Source: Ricordea florida (taxonomy: Eukaryota > Cnidaria > Anthozoa > Corallimorpharia > Ricordeidae). From it: a stretch of DNA of 64,000 nucleotides. The notes beneath the pieces were generated by a model. The model searched no databases, was not told the DNA's origin, and was given only the letters and a program-made list of their open reading frames with translations. Below, in pieces: positions 42,501 to 53,195 of this stretch. Positions within the stretch are counted from its first letter, which is position 1. Every line of letters starts with the position of its first letter. The stretch spans positions 2,831,001 to 2,895,000 of the forward strand of contig OX453277.1 in NCBI GenBank assembly GCA_949710005.1, read 5' to 3'. The position numbers were made by a program, and so were the translations under genes.

Positions 42501-43518
42501 GTCTGAACACATTTGCGACGAGTTTTACCGAACACATAATTACGACGAGTTTTCCCGATCTCGAACTTACCACGACTGTGCCCTAAGGCATTTTTACGAT
42601 GAGTCTGCCCGAACTCATTTTTAGTAACGCGGTTCTTCGACCATATATTTACGAGGACTTTTCCCGAACACAGTATTTTCGACGAGTTTTCCCGACATAT
42701 ATAGAGTATATTACACGGTGACGCGAAGATATGAATTTTATTTTCGAAGAAAGTGTTGTTTTTAACACGAGACATCCGGGACATTTGGTACATAACTTAG
42801 TGAAAATATGGAAAATACGAGTGTTCTAGTTTCCGGTAAAACACTATTTTCCATATAATAAATGATATTAACAATGATTTCGCCTCAGTGATGTTATGCA
42901 TACGCCTCTGAGATAATCATATCAACAATTTTTTTTTTCTTTTTGACAGATTACCTCCAAGATCAGCAGTTCGACAAAGATGTGTTTGTGTCCTACAGCT
43001 CAAAAGATTATGACTGGGTTGAACAGAACCTGCAGCCACTATTTGAACGGCATGGCATTCAATACCTTATACATTCTCGAGATTTTACACCCGGCAAAGC
43101 TTTTGTGGAAAATATGGCCGACAGTGTGTATCACAGCAGAAAAATCATTCTGGTTGTGTCATTAAATTACTTAAACAGTGGGTACTGCAAAGAGGAGATG
43201 CACATGGCTGTACATCGGTGCGTAGAAAAGCAGGACTCATCTTTGATACTAATACGTATCGACAACATTAAGACCAAGGAGATACCGAAAGACCTGCGTG
43301 ATAGGACATTTATCGATTTCACCAGCAAGGAAGAAACACATACATGGGAGGAGAGGGTAGTTGAGTACGTGAGATCCCAAGTTCCGCCATTTGTTAGCGA
43401 AGTTTCACAAGAAACAAACAACAAGGTCAACCTTTTAAGAAGTTTTTGCAGAGTGAAGAGAAAAGCGGACCGCAATAAACCTAATCTAAAGGAATTTGAT
43501 GACAAGGTCAACGTTTAA
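36529..43518 (+). CDS. IL-1R-like receptor: three Ig domains, TM, TIR
   Basis: Five exons, all internal junctions in phase 1: 36529-36819 (Ig1), 37636-37941 (Ig2), 39880-40215 (Ig3), 42106-42255 (transmembrane) and 42950-43518 (TIR plus tail, stop). Ig landmarks are C...W and D-x-G-x-Y-x-C (EDEGKYTCIYG, KEDQGQYICKA, PDVGTYTCSVA). The membrane helix is AVVIGAVVLSCVVVILLAVA, followed by a basic stop-transfer run. The TIR domain has box 1 (DVFVSYSSKDYDW), box 2 with RDFTPG and box 3 (RTFIDF). Three Ig domains plus TIR is the layout of IL-1 receptors, which signal through MyD88-type adaptors; such proteins are known in cnidarians. The signal peptide exon is uncertain (35761-35836 is a candidate). 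AATAAA at 43764-43769 is a plausible polyadenylation signal. No frame damage was found. Confidence 0.88.
36820..37635. other. Receptor intron 1 (after Ig1)
   Basis: Begins GTAAGT and ends TTACTTATAG. No other gene is seen in it. Confidence 0.7.
39018..39520 (+). mobile_element. tRNA-derived SINE split by a LINE 3' fragment
   Basis: The left part (39018-39070) has the tRNA-like head GGCTTAATAGCTCAGTTGG. The right part (about 39358-39520) resumes with the B-box region TTTGAATCCCATTCAAGCC and the SINE body (CATAGCTGTGATGATC, CACTTATTAAAT). Between them lies an AT-rich fragment ending in TTTAATAAAG and a (CATT)n tail, the form of a LINE 3' end. The nesting shows that the LINE came second. Confidence 0.7.
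40964..41890. mobile_element. Fold-back element, about 925 bp
   Basis: The outer arms (about 40964-41305 and 41563-41890) are inverted copies: landmarks are TTCACCACTAAATTTTCTC, TGATCACGTGACGCGATAGT and GACAATAGAGTGTTTATGTC with their reverse complements. The centre is itself palindromic around GGAAAT-TGATGTTCTTAAAAC and TTCGCTTCTCGGGCAAATAT. It lies in the receptor intron between Ig3 and the membrane exon. No frame of note. Confidence 0.8.
42360..42705. repeat. Degenerate minisatellite, about 30-bp units
   Basis: About eleven units of the form TTACGACGAGTTTTCCCGAACACAT follow one another, with many substitutions and some length variation. It is in the receptor intron, about 105 nt after the donor of the membrane exon. 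Confidence 0.85.
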
Positions 43519-44049
43519 ATAACCCGTGTCTTGGACGTGGAAAAAAACATCAAAATTCCTTCAGATTTCGGCCGTTCTCGAAAGACCCGTTTTCTGCCGC
43601 TTATATTTACACTTTAGTTTGAGAAAAAGAAGTTTCTGCCCATCAAACTTAGCCAGAACGCGAAATTTCGTATCCTTAACTGTACTAAGGATTTTAGGAT
43701 GTGTGCTTTGTACTTTTGCGATTCAATTGGGCCGGACTCAAAAACTTTTCAGATTTTTTCTTTAATAAAAGTACATCAAATTAAGCCAAAGGCATTTTAA
43801 AATTGATATTTCTAGTATTTTCAAAAGGCATTTTTTGCTGCTTTAAACAGGAAAGTCTAGTTGTTAGGATGGTGAACCTCAAATTTGCATGAAACCATCG
43901 TCTGTCATTTACGAAAGGAATTTACAGTGCGATTTTTCAAACCAATGCCACCCAGATAAATTTTCACACAAATTTTGAATGTCTGTTTTTGACGTGGAAC
44001 AACATAGTTATAGAGCAAATCATTTGTATTTTAAGGGAATATATATATT

Positions 44050-44244
44050 TAGTATAAGTACTCAGGTGATTATACAAAATCGCGCGCTGTTATTGGTTCG
44101 CTATCTCGGATTATCAGCCGACAGTCACCTCGACGAACAAAATGGCTGCCAGTCGTTCGCGCGCTTTTGATGAAATAAATTTTTTTCGTGTTGTACAATG
44201 CTTTTATTTTCTCTTTTGAAATAATCACCTGTGTATTTATACTA
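44050..44244. mobile_element. MITE with TAGTATAAATAC ends, copy 2
   Basis: Inverted relative of 31716-31904: TAGTATAAGTACTCAGGTG at one end, CACCTGTGTATTTATACTA at the other, and the shared CGACGAACAAAATGGCTGCC inside. Confidence 0.75.
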
Positions 44245-44494
44245 AAACAATTATTCGCCTCAGGCTCTGTGATTCTCGATGATTCTCGGTGAATATTCAC
44301 CGAGAATCACTTCGCCTCCGGCGAATAATTGTTAAGTAGAAATAGAGATTCTATTGTTAAGATACTGGATCGTGATTGGATAATTTGTATGAGAATTTTT
44401 TTGGGTTGCCTTGCTTTGAGTAGTCGCACAGTAATCAGTCGATGTGGCGTGAAAAACAGTGGTGAATGAACTTTTTTTATTGCCAGTATGTACG

Positions 44495-44860
44495 TTATGG
44501 AAGTAAGATTAAAATTGAAGCAATATCATTAACTCTCAAGTAATGTTCGCGGATAGTTGGTATACTTTTATGTAACAATTGCAATATCCGTTGCAGAACT
44601 TTGTTAATAGGTTCAATTAAGATGACGTTTATTTCGTCGCGTTCTGCATCTATGTCTGACGGTAAAGATAAAATAATAGGCCCGCAGTGTGTGTTTGCCA
44701 ATGGGTGAGAGACAATGTACGTTGTTTTAACAAGAAATTCCAACGCGGTACGATCTCGTATTGCCCATGGGTCTGTTTCCTTGACACAAAAGTACAAAAT
44801 AAACGGTACTTTGTAATCTTTTTTTACTGTTCTCGAGTAAAGATAAAATAAAAAGAACAA
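44495..44860 (-). CDS. Unrecognised open frame, possible terminal exon
   Basis: An open stretch of about 120 codons ends in TAA, followed within 20 nt by CAATAAAAAAAG, a plausible polyadenylation signal. The composition looks protein-like (for example KETDPWAIRDRTALEFLV and IIREHYLRV-type helical text) and there is no ATG at its start, so it could be a 3' exon whose acceptor is near the pyrimidine run TTTTTATTTTATC at about 44835-44850. No domain is recognised. It could also be part of a decayed mobile element. Confidence 0.3.
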   Translation of the reverse strand: MFFLFYLYSRTVKKDYKVPFILYFCVKETDPWAIRDRTALEFLVKTTYIVSHPLANTHCGPIILSLPSDIDAERDEINVILIEPINKVLQRILQLLHKSIPTIREHYLRVNDIASILILLP

Positions 44861-45552
44861 ATCAGAATGACCGCTTTTTTATTTTATTCCGACTTAAAAT
44901 CGTTGTTCAACCTCTGTTCGGGTAAAAAGGGATAAGTAAACAATTATTGAATTTAATTTTTGTATTGTATTGTAAATTATCAAGACCAGGAATCTGTAAT
45001 ATCCGCCTCGGCCTGAGGCTTTGTCAGATAATACATACCGTGGTCTTGATAATTTACTCTATCTTGAACAATGAATAATTGTTGATTAGTAAGCGCTCAT
45101 TATCATAGTGCAAAGGTTGACTGTTAAAACGTCAGTTACAGTCTCAAGATTTTGTACCTTACCTGCAGTTTTTTGTTAGATCTAGGGCGTGGTCTGGTGA
45201 AAATGTTAGGGGTGGTTATTACGCTGGGAAAAGAGGTTTTTTTGAGACAGTGCCGATGAAAAATTTGCTTTGTTTGTACTTGCGTCCTTTGTGTTTAGTC
45301 TTTTCTTTGTGTTACCCCACATTGGAACTCGTTTCAAAACTTGTAAACGCTTATTCATATGCACATTTGTACATACACTGCAGCACGTTTAGTTGAGTTT
45401 AGTTTTTGTTTCGTTATACCTAAGGGCACTGTATCGAGTTTGCAGTTAAGTTTGCCGGGCTCGGAGAGAGCGCCGCTACGCATTTAGCGGTGATCTCGAA
45501 AAATGATTTCTTTCTTCTATTAGTTTTGAAAACCGCATAGTGACCAGCTGTA

Positions 45553-45637
45553 AGAATTAGGCGTTCAAACAGCACAGCTGTTGAAGATGGATGTTTACGT
45601 GATCTTCAACAGCTGTGCTGTTTGAACGCCTGATTCT
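45553..45637. repeat. Near-perfect hairpin: 36-bp stem, 13-nt loop
   Basis: The left arm 45553-45588 (AGAATTAGGCGTTCAAACAG...) and the right arm 45602-45637 are reverse complements with one mismatch. The loop is GGATGTTTACGTG. Confidence 0.9.
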
Positions 45638-45667
45638 TGCGTTTGTCCTCGATCACGGAACCGTCCC

Positions 45668-45750
45668 AGTACAGTATATTCATACGTAAGTAATAATCTC
45701 TAGAGCTGTATGGTGCCTTTTCGTCGCTTTATAACACTGATCCGCACAAA
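45668..45750 (+). repeat. Dispersed repeat, copy 2
   Basis: Direct-orientation copy of 31943-32026 (AGTACAGTATATTCAT, TCTAGAGCTGTAT, CCTTTTCGTCGCTTTATAAC). Confidence 0.75.
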
Positions 45751-46055
45751 CGGATTATTTTATGTTTTATGTTTGGTAACACTGTCTCCTTATAGACAAA
45801 AGGTGCAAATATGGGTCACTCACATGACCCGTATAATCAATACATGTGCTGTGATGGTTCCTAAAAAAAGAAAATTCTAAAGAAGAAGACATTCCTATCA
45901 TGGTGGCTAGCATCATAGGCTGGTCGCTTTCATTATTCCAATCAATTTAAATCCTCACACAAACATTTAAGCTTAAAAGCTTCAAAATATTATTCACAAA
46001 GAAATCTGAATCATTTTCTCGCAGACTGTGAATCAACTGGGCCTCTTTGCCAAGT

Positions 46056-49000
46056 ATGGAAAGAGTTGTGTTTTTTGTGCCTAATTTGATAGGTTAGTAT
46101 TCTGCTTTTATGTCATATTGCGCAAAGGGTTGATGAGAAGAAGCTATTATAGAGCAGTGTAATTTTGGGGGTGTAAATATCTACAACCAAGAACAGCTGA
46201 CGCCAGGTTCAAATGTTGCGTTTTGTGGGAATACAATGATCAGGGCACACACCTTATAAATTGCCCAATCAATGCAAAGTTTACCTAATTTGTAATCAGT
46301 TGAATGATATGAAATACAATGCACTGTTCAAGGGTTACTGAGCGAAAATGCGCGACCTACCTGTTGAGGGGTCTCAAATGGTCAACCTGTGGTCATGTAG
46401 GGCCCGTCAAATGGTAAACTTCTGCTCTTCGCCCTTCAGACGTTTTCATTCAACATTCCAAACGCTTCCTTCCCTCTGTGGTCAGGTAGAGCCTCTTCTA
46501 AGCGATCATATACAGAAGCGGCAAACGAAAAAAGAGTGTGCAACGAAAAGAGGGTACTGTGGACAAGGAACTCAATACAATCTCCGGCTCCCCCCTTGTT
46601 CCTAAACATCTGCAAGACGCTAGTTAATATTTTACAGAGACGTCACTACAAAAATGCATGTATGACTGGCTGGGGGAGGAGAGGTTGGGGGAACACTTCA
46701 GTTTCTTACCTCGGTTGACAAAGTGCTCATTATGTGAAAAACATCAACTGAGATTAACTTTTTTTTCTCGGTTTTTAGGCTATGTGCGAATTATCCTGGT
46801 TTTAGCATCCTTTTACTACATGCCAAACAAACCATTTCTAGCTGTGCCATGTTTTTTAACTGGAGGAATTCTCTTGGATGTAATTGATGGAGTCGCCGCG
46901 AGACACTGTGAACAATGTAAGTGCAGGGGTTGTGCAAAAAGAATTCTTGTACGGTTAAATGTTTTATTATGTTAGGCTTCAAATGCAAACAGATTTTCAC
47001 TAGAGTTAACGAAGATGACCAACCTCGGACACTGTCCATCAAATCCCAACATTTTTACTATTTTTACTATTATTATTAGCATTTTATATTTTAGATTTTT
47101 ATAACTAGTTTTTATAATTAAATTTATCTAGGTATGAATTAACCTCAGGGCTCCAGTTGATAGCAGGGTGGCTTTTATAGCTCTCTGATTGGACGACCCT
47201 GAGTAATGTATTTCTTTTGTACATTTCTAAATAAAGGCGTCTATCTATCTATCTAACATCGATATTAATATTAACTTTATTATCAATATTACTATTATTA
47301 TTATTATTATTATTATTATTATCATTAATTCATTTATTTATTGTTTCGTTGCCTGCTTTCATCCTTAAACCTAGCTTCGAAGTATGGAGATCTTCTGGAT
47401 TACCTCACTGATCGGTAAGTTAATATCATATACGTGAACTGCGGTAGAATTAATTAATGAAAAATGCGTTGCGGGTACTTAAGCAATTGCAAAGATAAGA
47501 CCTAGAAAAAAATCAGCCTTGAACGGGATTCAAACCAAGGATCTTGCGATACCGGTGATATCACCAACTGAGCTATCAAGCCAACTTGGAGCCAGTCCCT
47601 TGCGAGTGCGTAATATACCCTTGGAGGATGAAGAAATGAACGGCCTTGTCTTGACCCCACGCTTAGTCAATAACATATACAGTGTACAATAATAGTGCCA
47701 AGTTTTACACAAAACGAATTTTTTTGCATTCCATTCTTTCCTGAAAATTAGTACAACTACACACTTCTGTTCTTTCCACGAAATCTAAATTGTAGCTGAA
47801 GGCTTATTCAGAATAAAAAATCCAAATTGTTGTTATTTTAATTTTCAGATCTGGTAGAATCGGAATGGCAATGATGCTTTGTGTGTTTTACAAAGAGTAT
47901 ATCTTTATTATACAGCTGTTGGTCTGTTTGGAAGTCTGCGGTTGCTTCTGTAGGTAACGTCATTTAAGGACAGTCAAATCTGACCTTTTAGGCACTTCAC
48001 TATAGGAACAGTTTCCTTTGGTCTGCCCCAGATCCTGGTACAAATTCCTTAGACATGACCTATATGATCGGAATCCCCTAATACTTCGCTCTTAGTAACC
48101 GGGCTGGAGGTCTTTATGGGAGAATCTTGACCGAGGTAGTGAGTACAGACCGAGGCTTTTGGCACTTGCATAAATAAATATCGTTAGAAGAAAATAGTCA
48201 TTATTTTTACATTTAGTTTACAACTTTTCGCCGCAAAATGTAACCGGTCTAGATGCCGGTCTAGATGGGAAAATCTAGACTGCTTTCAATATCGATTTCA
48301 GCCAATCAAATTCGTGAATTCTGTAGTTCCCAGTCCTTGTGAGACACAGCCCTATAATAAGGGCTCTTAGCGTCTCGAAATCTCAATTACGTTTGAACAA
48401 ATATTTCAAATTGCATTTGCCCATTTTAACCATTTTGTAGATAACATATAGCAGTCTCTCCAGGCATGACACTGAAATTACATTCTCTCAGTTTTCTAGG
48501 AATATTAATCTCCTGACCATAACACTAGGAAATTCGCTGTTCACGCATATCATTACTAATTATAAGTTTAAAGTTATCGAATAAAAGTTTTTATTATGTG
48601 CCATAAACGCATAGACGTTTTTCTTGCCACTTTATAGATATGCCACGAAGAAGGTAGACGCACACTTCGCGAAGACTCGTGCCTCAGATCCGATAGCTCT
48701 GAGGTTTTTCTTCATCGAGGTAAGCAATCAAATACATCTGGATAATGTTGTTCACACAAAGGCAAAATCATTTGTCAGTCATCTTTAACCGGCAGTAGAG
48801 GGAGGACACGAGGAGATTCCATTTGGCGAGGAAGCCACCATGTTACCGCGCGAGGAAACTCGACCAGTACAACTTCCTCTCATGGCCCTCGCAGCTCTTC
48901 GTGGACTGAATGCAAAATCAAACACAATGGGCGTCAACGTCTACTAGCCACGCTAATTTTCAATTGGATTGCTATCCGTTAATGAAAATTTCATATATTT

Positions 49001-50979
49001 GCACGGCAGTAGAAAGATATGTGGTAAATGAAAGATCCTCGCAGTAATGTAAGCAACATAGTCAGTTGCCAAGATAAAACCTGAAAAAATTCCGCAGAGT
49101 ATATATTCCGTAAATATACTTTCATTTCTTCGTCTTCTACGGGTATACCCGTAGTATAGTACGAACTCACAACTGAATGGGATCAGCTACGGGTATACCC
49201 GTAGTATAGTACGAACTCACAAATGACCAGCACTCGGTTGGCGTGACAGCTCAGTTGGTTATAACGTGGACAGCAGTATCCCAAGGTCATAGATTCGAAT
49301 CCTGTTCAAGCCGAAATTTTTTCAGATGTTATCTCGGCAACTGACTATGTTGCTTACATCACTGCGAGGATATTTCATTAGTTAAATATGAATGAATGAT
49401 TTATTTTATTTATATATTCAAGAGTTATAAGCTATAGCTAGATATATCTTTCATTGAAAATATTTAATATATTAATTAACCACTTGCCATACATGTGAAG
49501 TGCTTGTCGGCAGAACATTTTCAAATGTAATTACAACTTTGCTGCAGCTTGGCATTATGTTAGGGCTCTGTGGGCTAATTAGTTTATTACTTTGTTACAG
49601 CCTGTCTTGAGCCTCACAATTCTGGGTGAAGATTTATGTTTGTCCATGTTGTATCTTCTTCGCTTTTCCACAGGACCGTTTGGTAAGACAACGTCAAAAC
49701 TTACTTTTTATATTTTATAATTGATTCTTACAACAGCGTTCCTTTTCTCTTCACTATCCGTATCATAGTGACCGTCGGAGCCAAGAGTATACTTCCTGGT
49801 ACAATGAAAACCTTACCCACCCTAGAAAGAGGGTCTGAATTGGGGTACCTCAATAACACTAAACACTTTACTTTTTTGGCTTTGTAACATGAAACAGTTA
49901 AATTTTAGGCATTTTAACACCAACATTAAAAAATTCCATGAAACAGTAATATATATATTTTTTTTCAGAAAGAAGCAAAAGCGCCTCCAAAAATGCCAGT
50001 ATTATTTTTGTTCAGTATATCAAGGAGTTTTTGGCCATTTTACCTCAATTCCGGATTATTCCTCAAGATTTCCGAGAACCGCCAATGATTTTCGAAGACT
50101 AACAAAGATGTCCGACCTTTGCCGAAGATATCCGAAGAATCCTCCAAACACTATCTTCTTTGGAAACAGTAAACATGAAAACATTGGCCAATTTAACAGC
50201 ATACGCTAAGAATTATGGGAAAATAATCCCAAACATTAACCCCTTTCATACCCTCTCGAAAAATAGCGTGTGGAACAGGCGGTTTGTTCAGATGCTAGTG
50301 AGCGCAAAGCGAAAGCCTTTTATTCGCACTGGGATGTGCCGCAATGAACACTGGAAATGAAGTGGAAGACTTAATTCATGAATAGTTTCCCGCCGACCAT
50401 GTGCAAAAGACATGGTAGGATTAGGTTCCTAAAGAATTTAGAGGCTTAAAACCAAAATTTAATACCATAGGAAGACGACTTTTTTTACACTCTATCTTTC
50501 AAACAATTTGAGTCAACTATATTTTTTTCTTTGCTTCTAGTCAAATTACATTTTGTAAGAGGCAGATCGAAGGTGAATGCAGAATTAACAGACCCATTTG
50601 CGAGGGTGTAGAATGCCGATGGAATCCGAGACTTACCGAAAGCCCCCCCTGTAATCCGACCAAAACATATGCCTAGCTATGTACCCGAAGATTTCCCTCT
50701 CTATGTTATAAGTTACTTAGCCTACTAGACTCCAGACACGGAATGTAAAGCTAGTTCCTAGTTTTATGCCCTAAGACGTTGCACTGACGCGTTATGTCTT
50801 TTCTAGTGTGCGTCGCGGGAGTCTGTGTCAGCTTGTGGGTCATTTTAGCTTGGATCAGTGCACCGTTTCTGGTTTACAGACAAATAGTGATCTGTAGCCT
50901 CTGTACGTACTATTCGTTTGCTGAAATTGCAGAGAGCGACGAAGCGGAGAGGAAACAGGCCACTGACAAAATGAAATGA
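46056..50979 (+). CDS. CDIPT: Phosphatidylinositol synthase-like (CDP-alcohol phosphatidyltransferase)
   Basis: Seven exons join in frame: 46056-46092 (MERVVFFVPNLI), 46779-46916, 47375-47414, 47849-47953, 48638-48719, 49601-49682 and 50807-50979, giving 218 residues, close to the usual length of about 213. The full CDP-alcohol phosphatidyltransferase signature D-x2-D-G-x2-A-R-x8-G-x3-D-x3-D is built across exons 2 and 3 (LDVIDGVAAR, then YGDLLDYLTD). The enzyme joins CDP-diacylglycerol and myo-inositol in the endoplasmic reticulum membrane. Several hydrophobic helices are visible, and the C-terminus is charged (AERKQATDKMK). The first exon is short and ends in phase 1. The sequence seems rather diverged from the animal family outside the motif, so a paralogue is possible. 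Confidence 0.78.
47060..47262 (+). mobile_element. LINE 3' end with (CTAT)n tail
   Basis: AT-rich sequence, then a CTCAGGGCTCC...GACCCTGAG stem, AATAAAG and a CTATCTATCTAT tail. The stem and tail form resembles the LINE ends at 15722 and 4966. It is in an intron of the CDIPT-like gene. Confidence 0.6.
47472..47600 (-). mobile_element. tRNA-derived SINE
   Basis: On the minus strand: a tRNA-like head GGCTTGATAGCTCAGTTGGT, a B box (GGTTTGAATCC), then the SINE body (TTGCAATTGCTTAAGT). The anticodon-arm equivalent is not a working tRNA. Confidence 0.7.
49031..49375. mobile_element. SINE pair, tail to tail inverted, with tandem duplication
   Basis: At 49238-49312 lies a tRNA-like head (CAGCTCAGTTGGTTATAACG, GATTCGAATCC), followed by a body to 49375. 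The body end recurs inverted at 49031-49090. Between them a block of about 53 bp with CTACGGGTATACCCGTAG occurs twice in tandem (49137 and 49190). Confidence 0.7.
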
Positions 50980-51234
50980 CGCTGAAGAAGTTTGTCAACT
51001 AGCACAGTCCGAGACCAAAGTCCCACACGGCTTCTCTAAAAGACAGCACTTTTGATAAATCCAGATTTAGAGGGCGGTCTCATGATACAGCGTGGCTCCC
51101 AATATATCAGTAGCTGGTCACGAGGCCTTGTATAATTTAATATTATCTTCTTAAATTAAACCTTTAAATTAAATTAAAAACATGCTATATAAATCAGCCA
51201 CTTAATATAGGCTCATCCTAAGAGGCATCCTAAA

Positions 51235-51615
51235 ATGAATCATTCCAACTCTCCATAGAAGAAGATCTCAATGGGGTGATGACTTTTACGGCTAACGGTT
51301 AATAATTTTTTACTGTTTTACGGCTAACAGTTAATACTTTTGGCTGTTTTATGGCTAACGGTTAAGTTTTTACGGCTAACGTCTAAAATTTTTCAATATT
51401 TACGCCTAACGGCTAATTTTTTTTGCCCGTTTTACGGCTAATGGTTAACTCCATTGAGACCCTCATAGAATGGATCATTTTAAGACCGCTTAAAATGGAT
51501 CATTTTGAATCTCTATGGAATGGATCATTTTAAGACTCCTTAGAATGGACAGGAGCCATTTTAATTCTCCTTAGAATGGATCATTTTAAGACTTTTTAGA
51601 ATGGATGATCATTTT
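51235..51615. repeat. Two degenerate tandem repeats
   Basis: From 51285 to 51450 units of about 29 bp carry TTTTACGGCTAACGGTTAA. Around and after them, units of about 25-30 bp carry TTAGAATGGATCATTTTAAG (several between 51460 and 51610, one diverged at 51235). Confidence 0.8.
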
Positions 51616-51689
51616 AATATTTTTAACATATAAGCAAGAAAAGGAGCAGATAAAATTTGCTTCAGTAATAAGAGTATAGGGCTGCTTAA

Positions 51690-52040
51690 CAATCGCATGT
51701 TGTGATATACCTCTTATTTACCGAGTTTGAGGTCCGTACTTTAAGGTACAGACCTCGTTTTTCCGGCCTCATTGCCCAAGCGCGAAGTTACGGACCTCGT
51801 TTTTTCCATTCGGATTTATGGCCCAAGCGCTTCCTTGCGTTTGGGCCATAAAACCGAGCGAAAAAAAGAGGTCCGTAACTTACAGTGCGTACCGGGAAAA
51901 CGAGGTTTGTAAAATATTTATCATATCTCTGGAGACATTTTGGTGACCAAAACAAACTTTTGAATTTAGCGGGCCGTACAGTGAAGTACGGCGCGCTAAA
52001 TTGACCAATCACAGCGCGCGTACTAACTGAGAGATATAAT
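51690..52040. mobile_element. Inverted-repeat element around AGGTCCGTA
   Basis: Several inverted copies of GAGGTCCGTAACTT and of GCCCAAGCGC face each other, and the ends show TGATATACCTC and GAGATATAAT. No frame of note. Probably a MITE or composite of MITEs. Confidence 0.55.
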
Positions 52041-53195
52041 TAATAAAATATGATACAAAATACTCTGTGAGTATGTCCATAATCTTTTTCAGTTACAAAC
52101 AGCAACTTTTTTTTTCAGAATGTAAATCTTGCATTCATTTGATAAAGTTAGTAAAACACTTTTACAATGAATTTTTTTTGTTGAATGTAGGGAGTTAAAA
52201 CCTCCCTTAACTAAAGAAACTCTGACTGAGCCCGGTCTCAAAAACTTGTGCTTTCTTATTTGTATTTTTGTTGTGTAAATGCCAATATAATTCTAGAATG
52301 TTGAGATTAAAATATGTACGTATAAATAACCGCTGGCTATCTTTCTTTATCATCTTTGTTCTAAAAGCATTCAGGAAGGGGATGGGAACTGAGGCTTGAA
52401 CTTGGGGCTTGTTGTAAATGCAAAAAAGGATAGCGAAGATTATAATAAATCTTCAATATAATCCGAATACCTACAGTCCGTTTACTTTTCTCGCTCTTAG
52501 AACAACACAACCAACAACATGATAACAACAACAACAACAGGAAAGAGGAGTTAAGGTGCACAAAACCTTTTTGTCCGTTCCCTGTAAAACAGACGTTCTC
52601 TACAGGAGCTTTTTCCCCTGATCTTATCAGCATGTGAGTCTCGCGTCTCAAAGCCACGACCCAAAACCTCTCTCTGTGACCCAAATAACGTCTGTGTTGT
52701 ACATATACTTGTCCCAGAAGTATCTGTAAGCTCGAATTGGTTTCTAATTGCTTAGTGCGTTTCCCCGGGTGCGTTTCCCTTTTGCACGACCTTTGTCTTT
52801 AAAATCACCCAGACTCCTCCCAAGGAAAAGATCAGCCCTGTATCTTTCACTATCCCCTTATGTAGACTTCTTTAAAAGGCTTTGTCAAAGCCCTTTCATA
52901 TCTTCTGGTCCGCGATCCTTTTACAGTCGTTCAGCGGCCATACATTCATTTTAAATAGTTCACTTGAAACCTTGATATCTTTTAGGCCGAGCTTTCATTT
53001 TATCTCACAAGTGGAAGCATTCCTGGACGTTTTGTGTCAGCAAACTGGTAAACAACACACGTGGCAGTTTCTATAATTGGTTTGTGAGACAAATTTCGCC
53101 GTAGTCAGTTTATAATTTAAGTAGGTACGACAGTAGGTACAAAGTTCTGTCAAACACGTGTTGTCTTCGACGTCATCTTTTCAGCGTGCAACATC

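Larger units (their letters stand above)
50980..53195. other. Intergenic, repeat-rich, no gene seen
   Basis: Contains two interleaved degenerate tandem repeats (51235-51615) and an inverted repeat element (51690-52040). No coding exon recognised. The promoter of the TRNAU1AP gene should be near the right end. Confidence 0.5.

Noticed and set aside
42024-42506. A 160-codon gene on the plus strand
   Set aside because: Only 42106-42255 (membrane exon) is coding by splice sites and phase. The rest is intron, including the start of a minisatellite.
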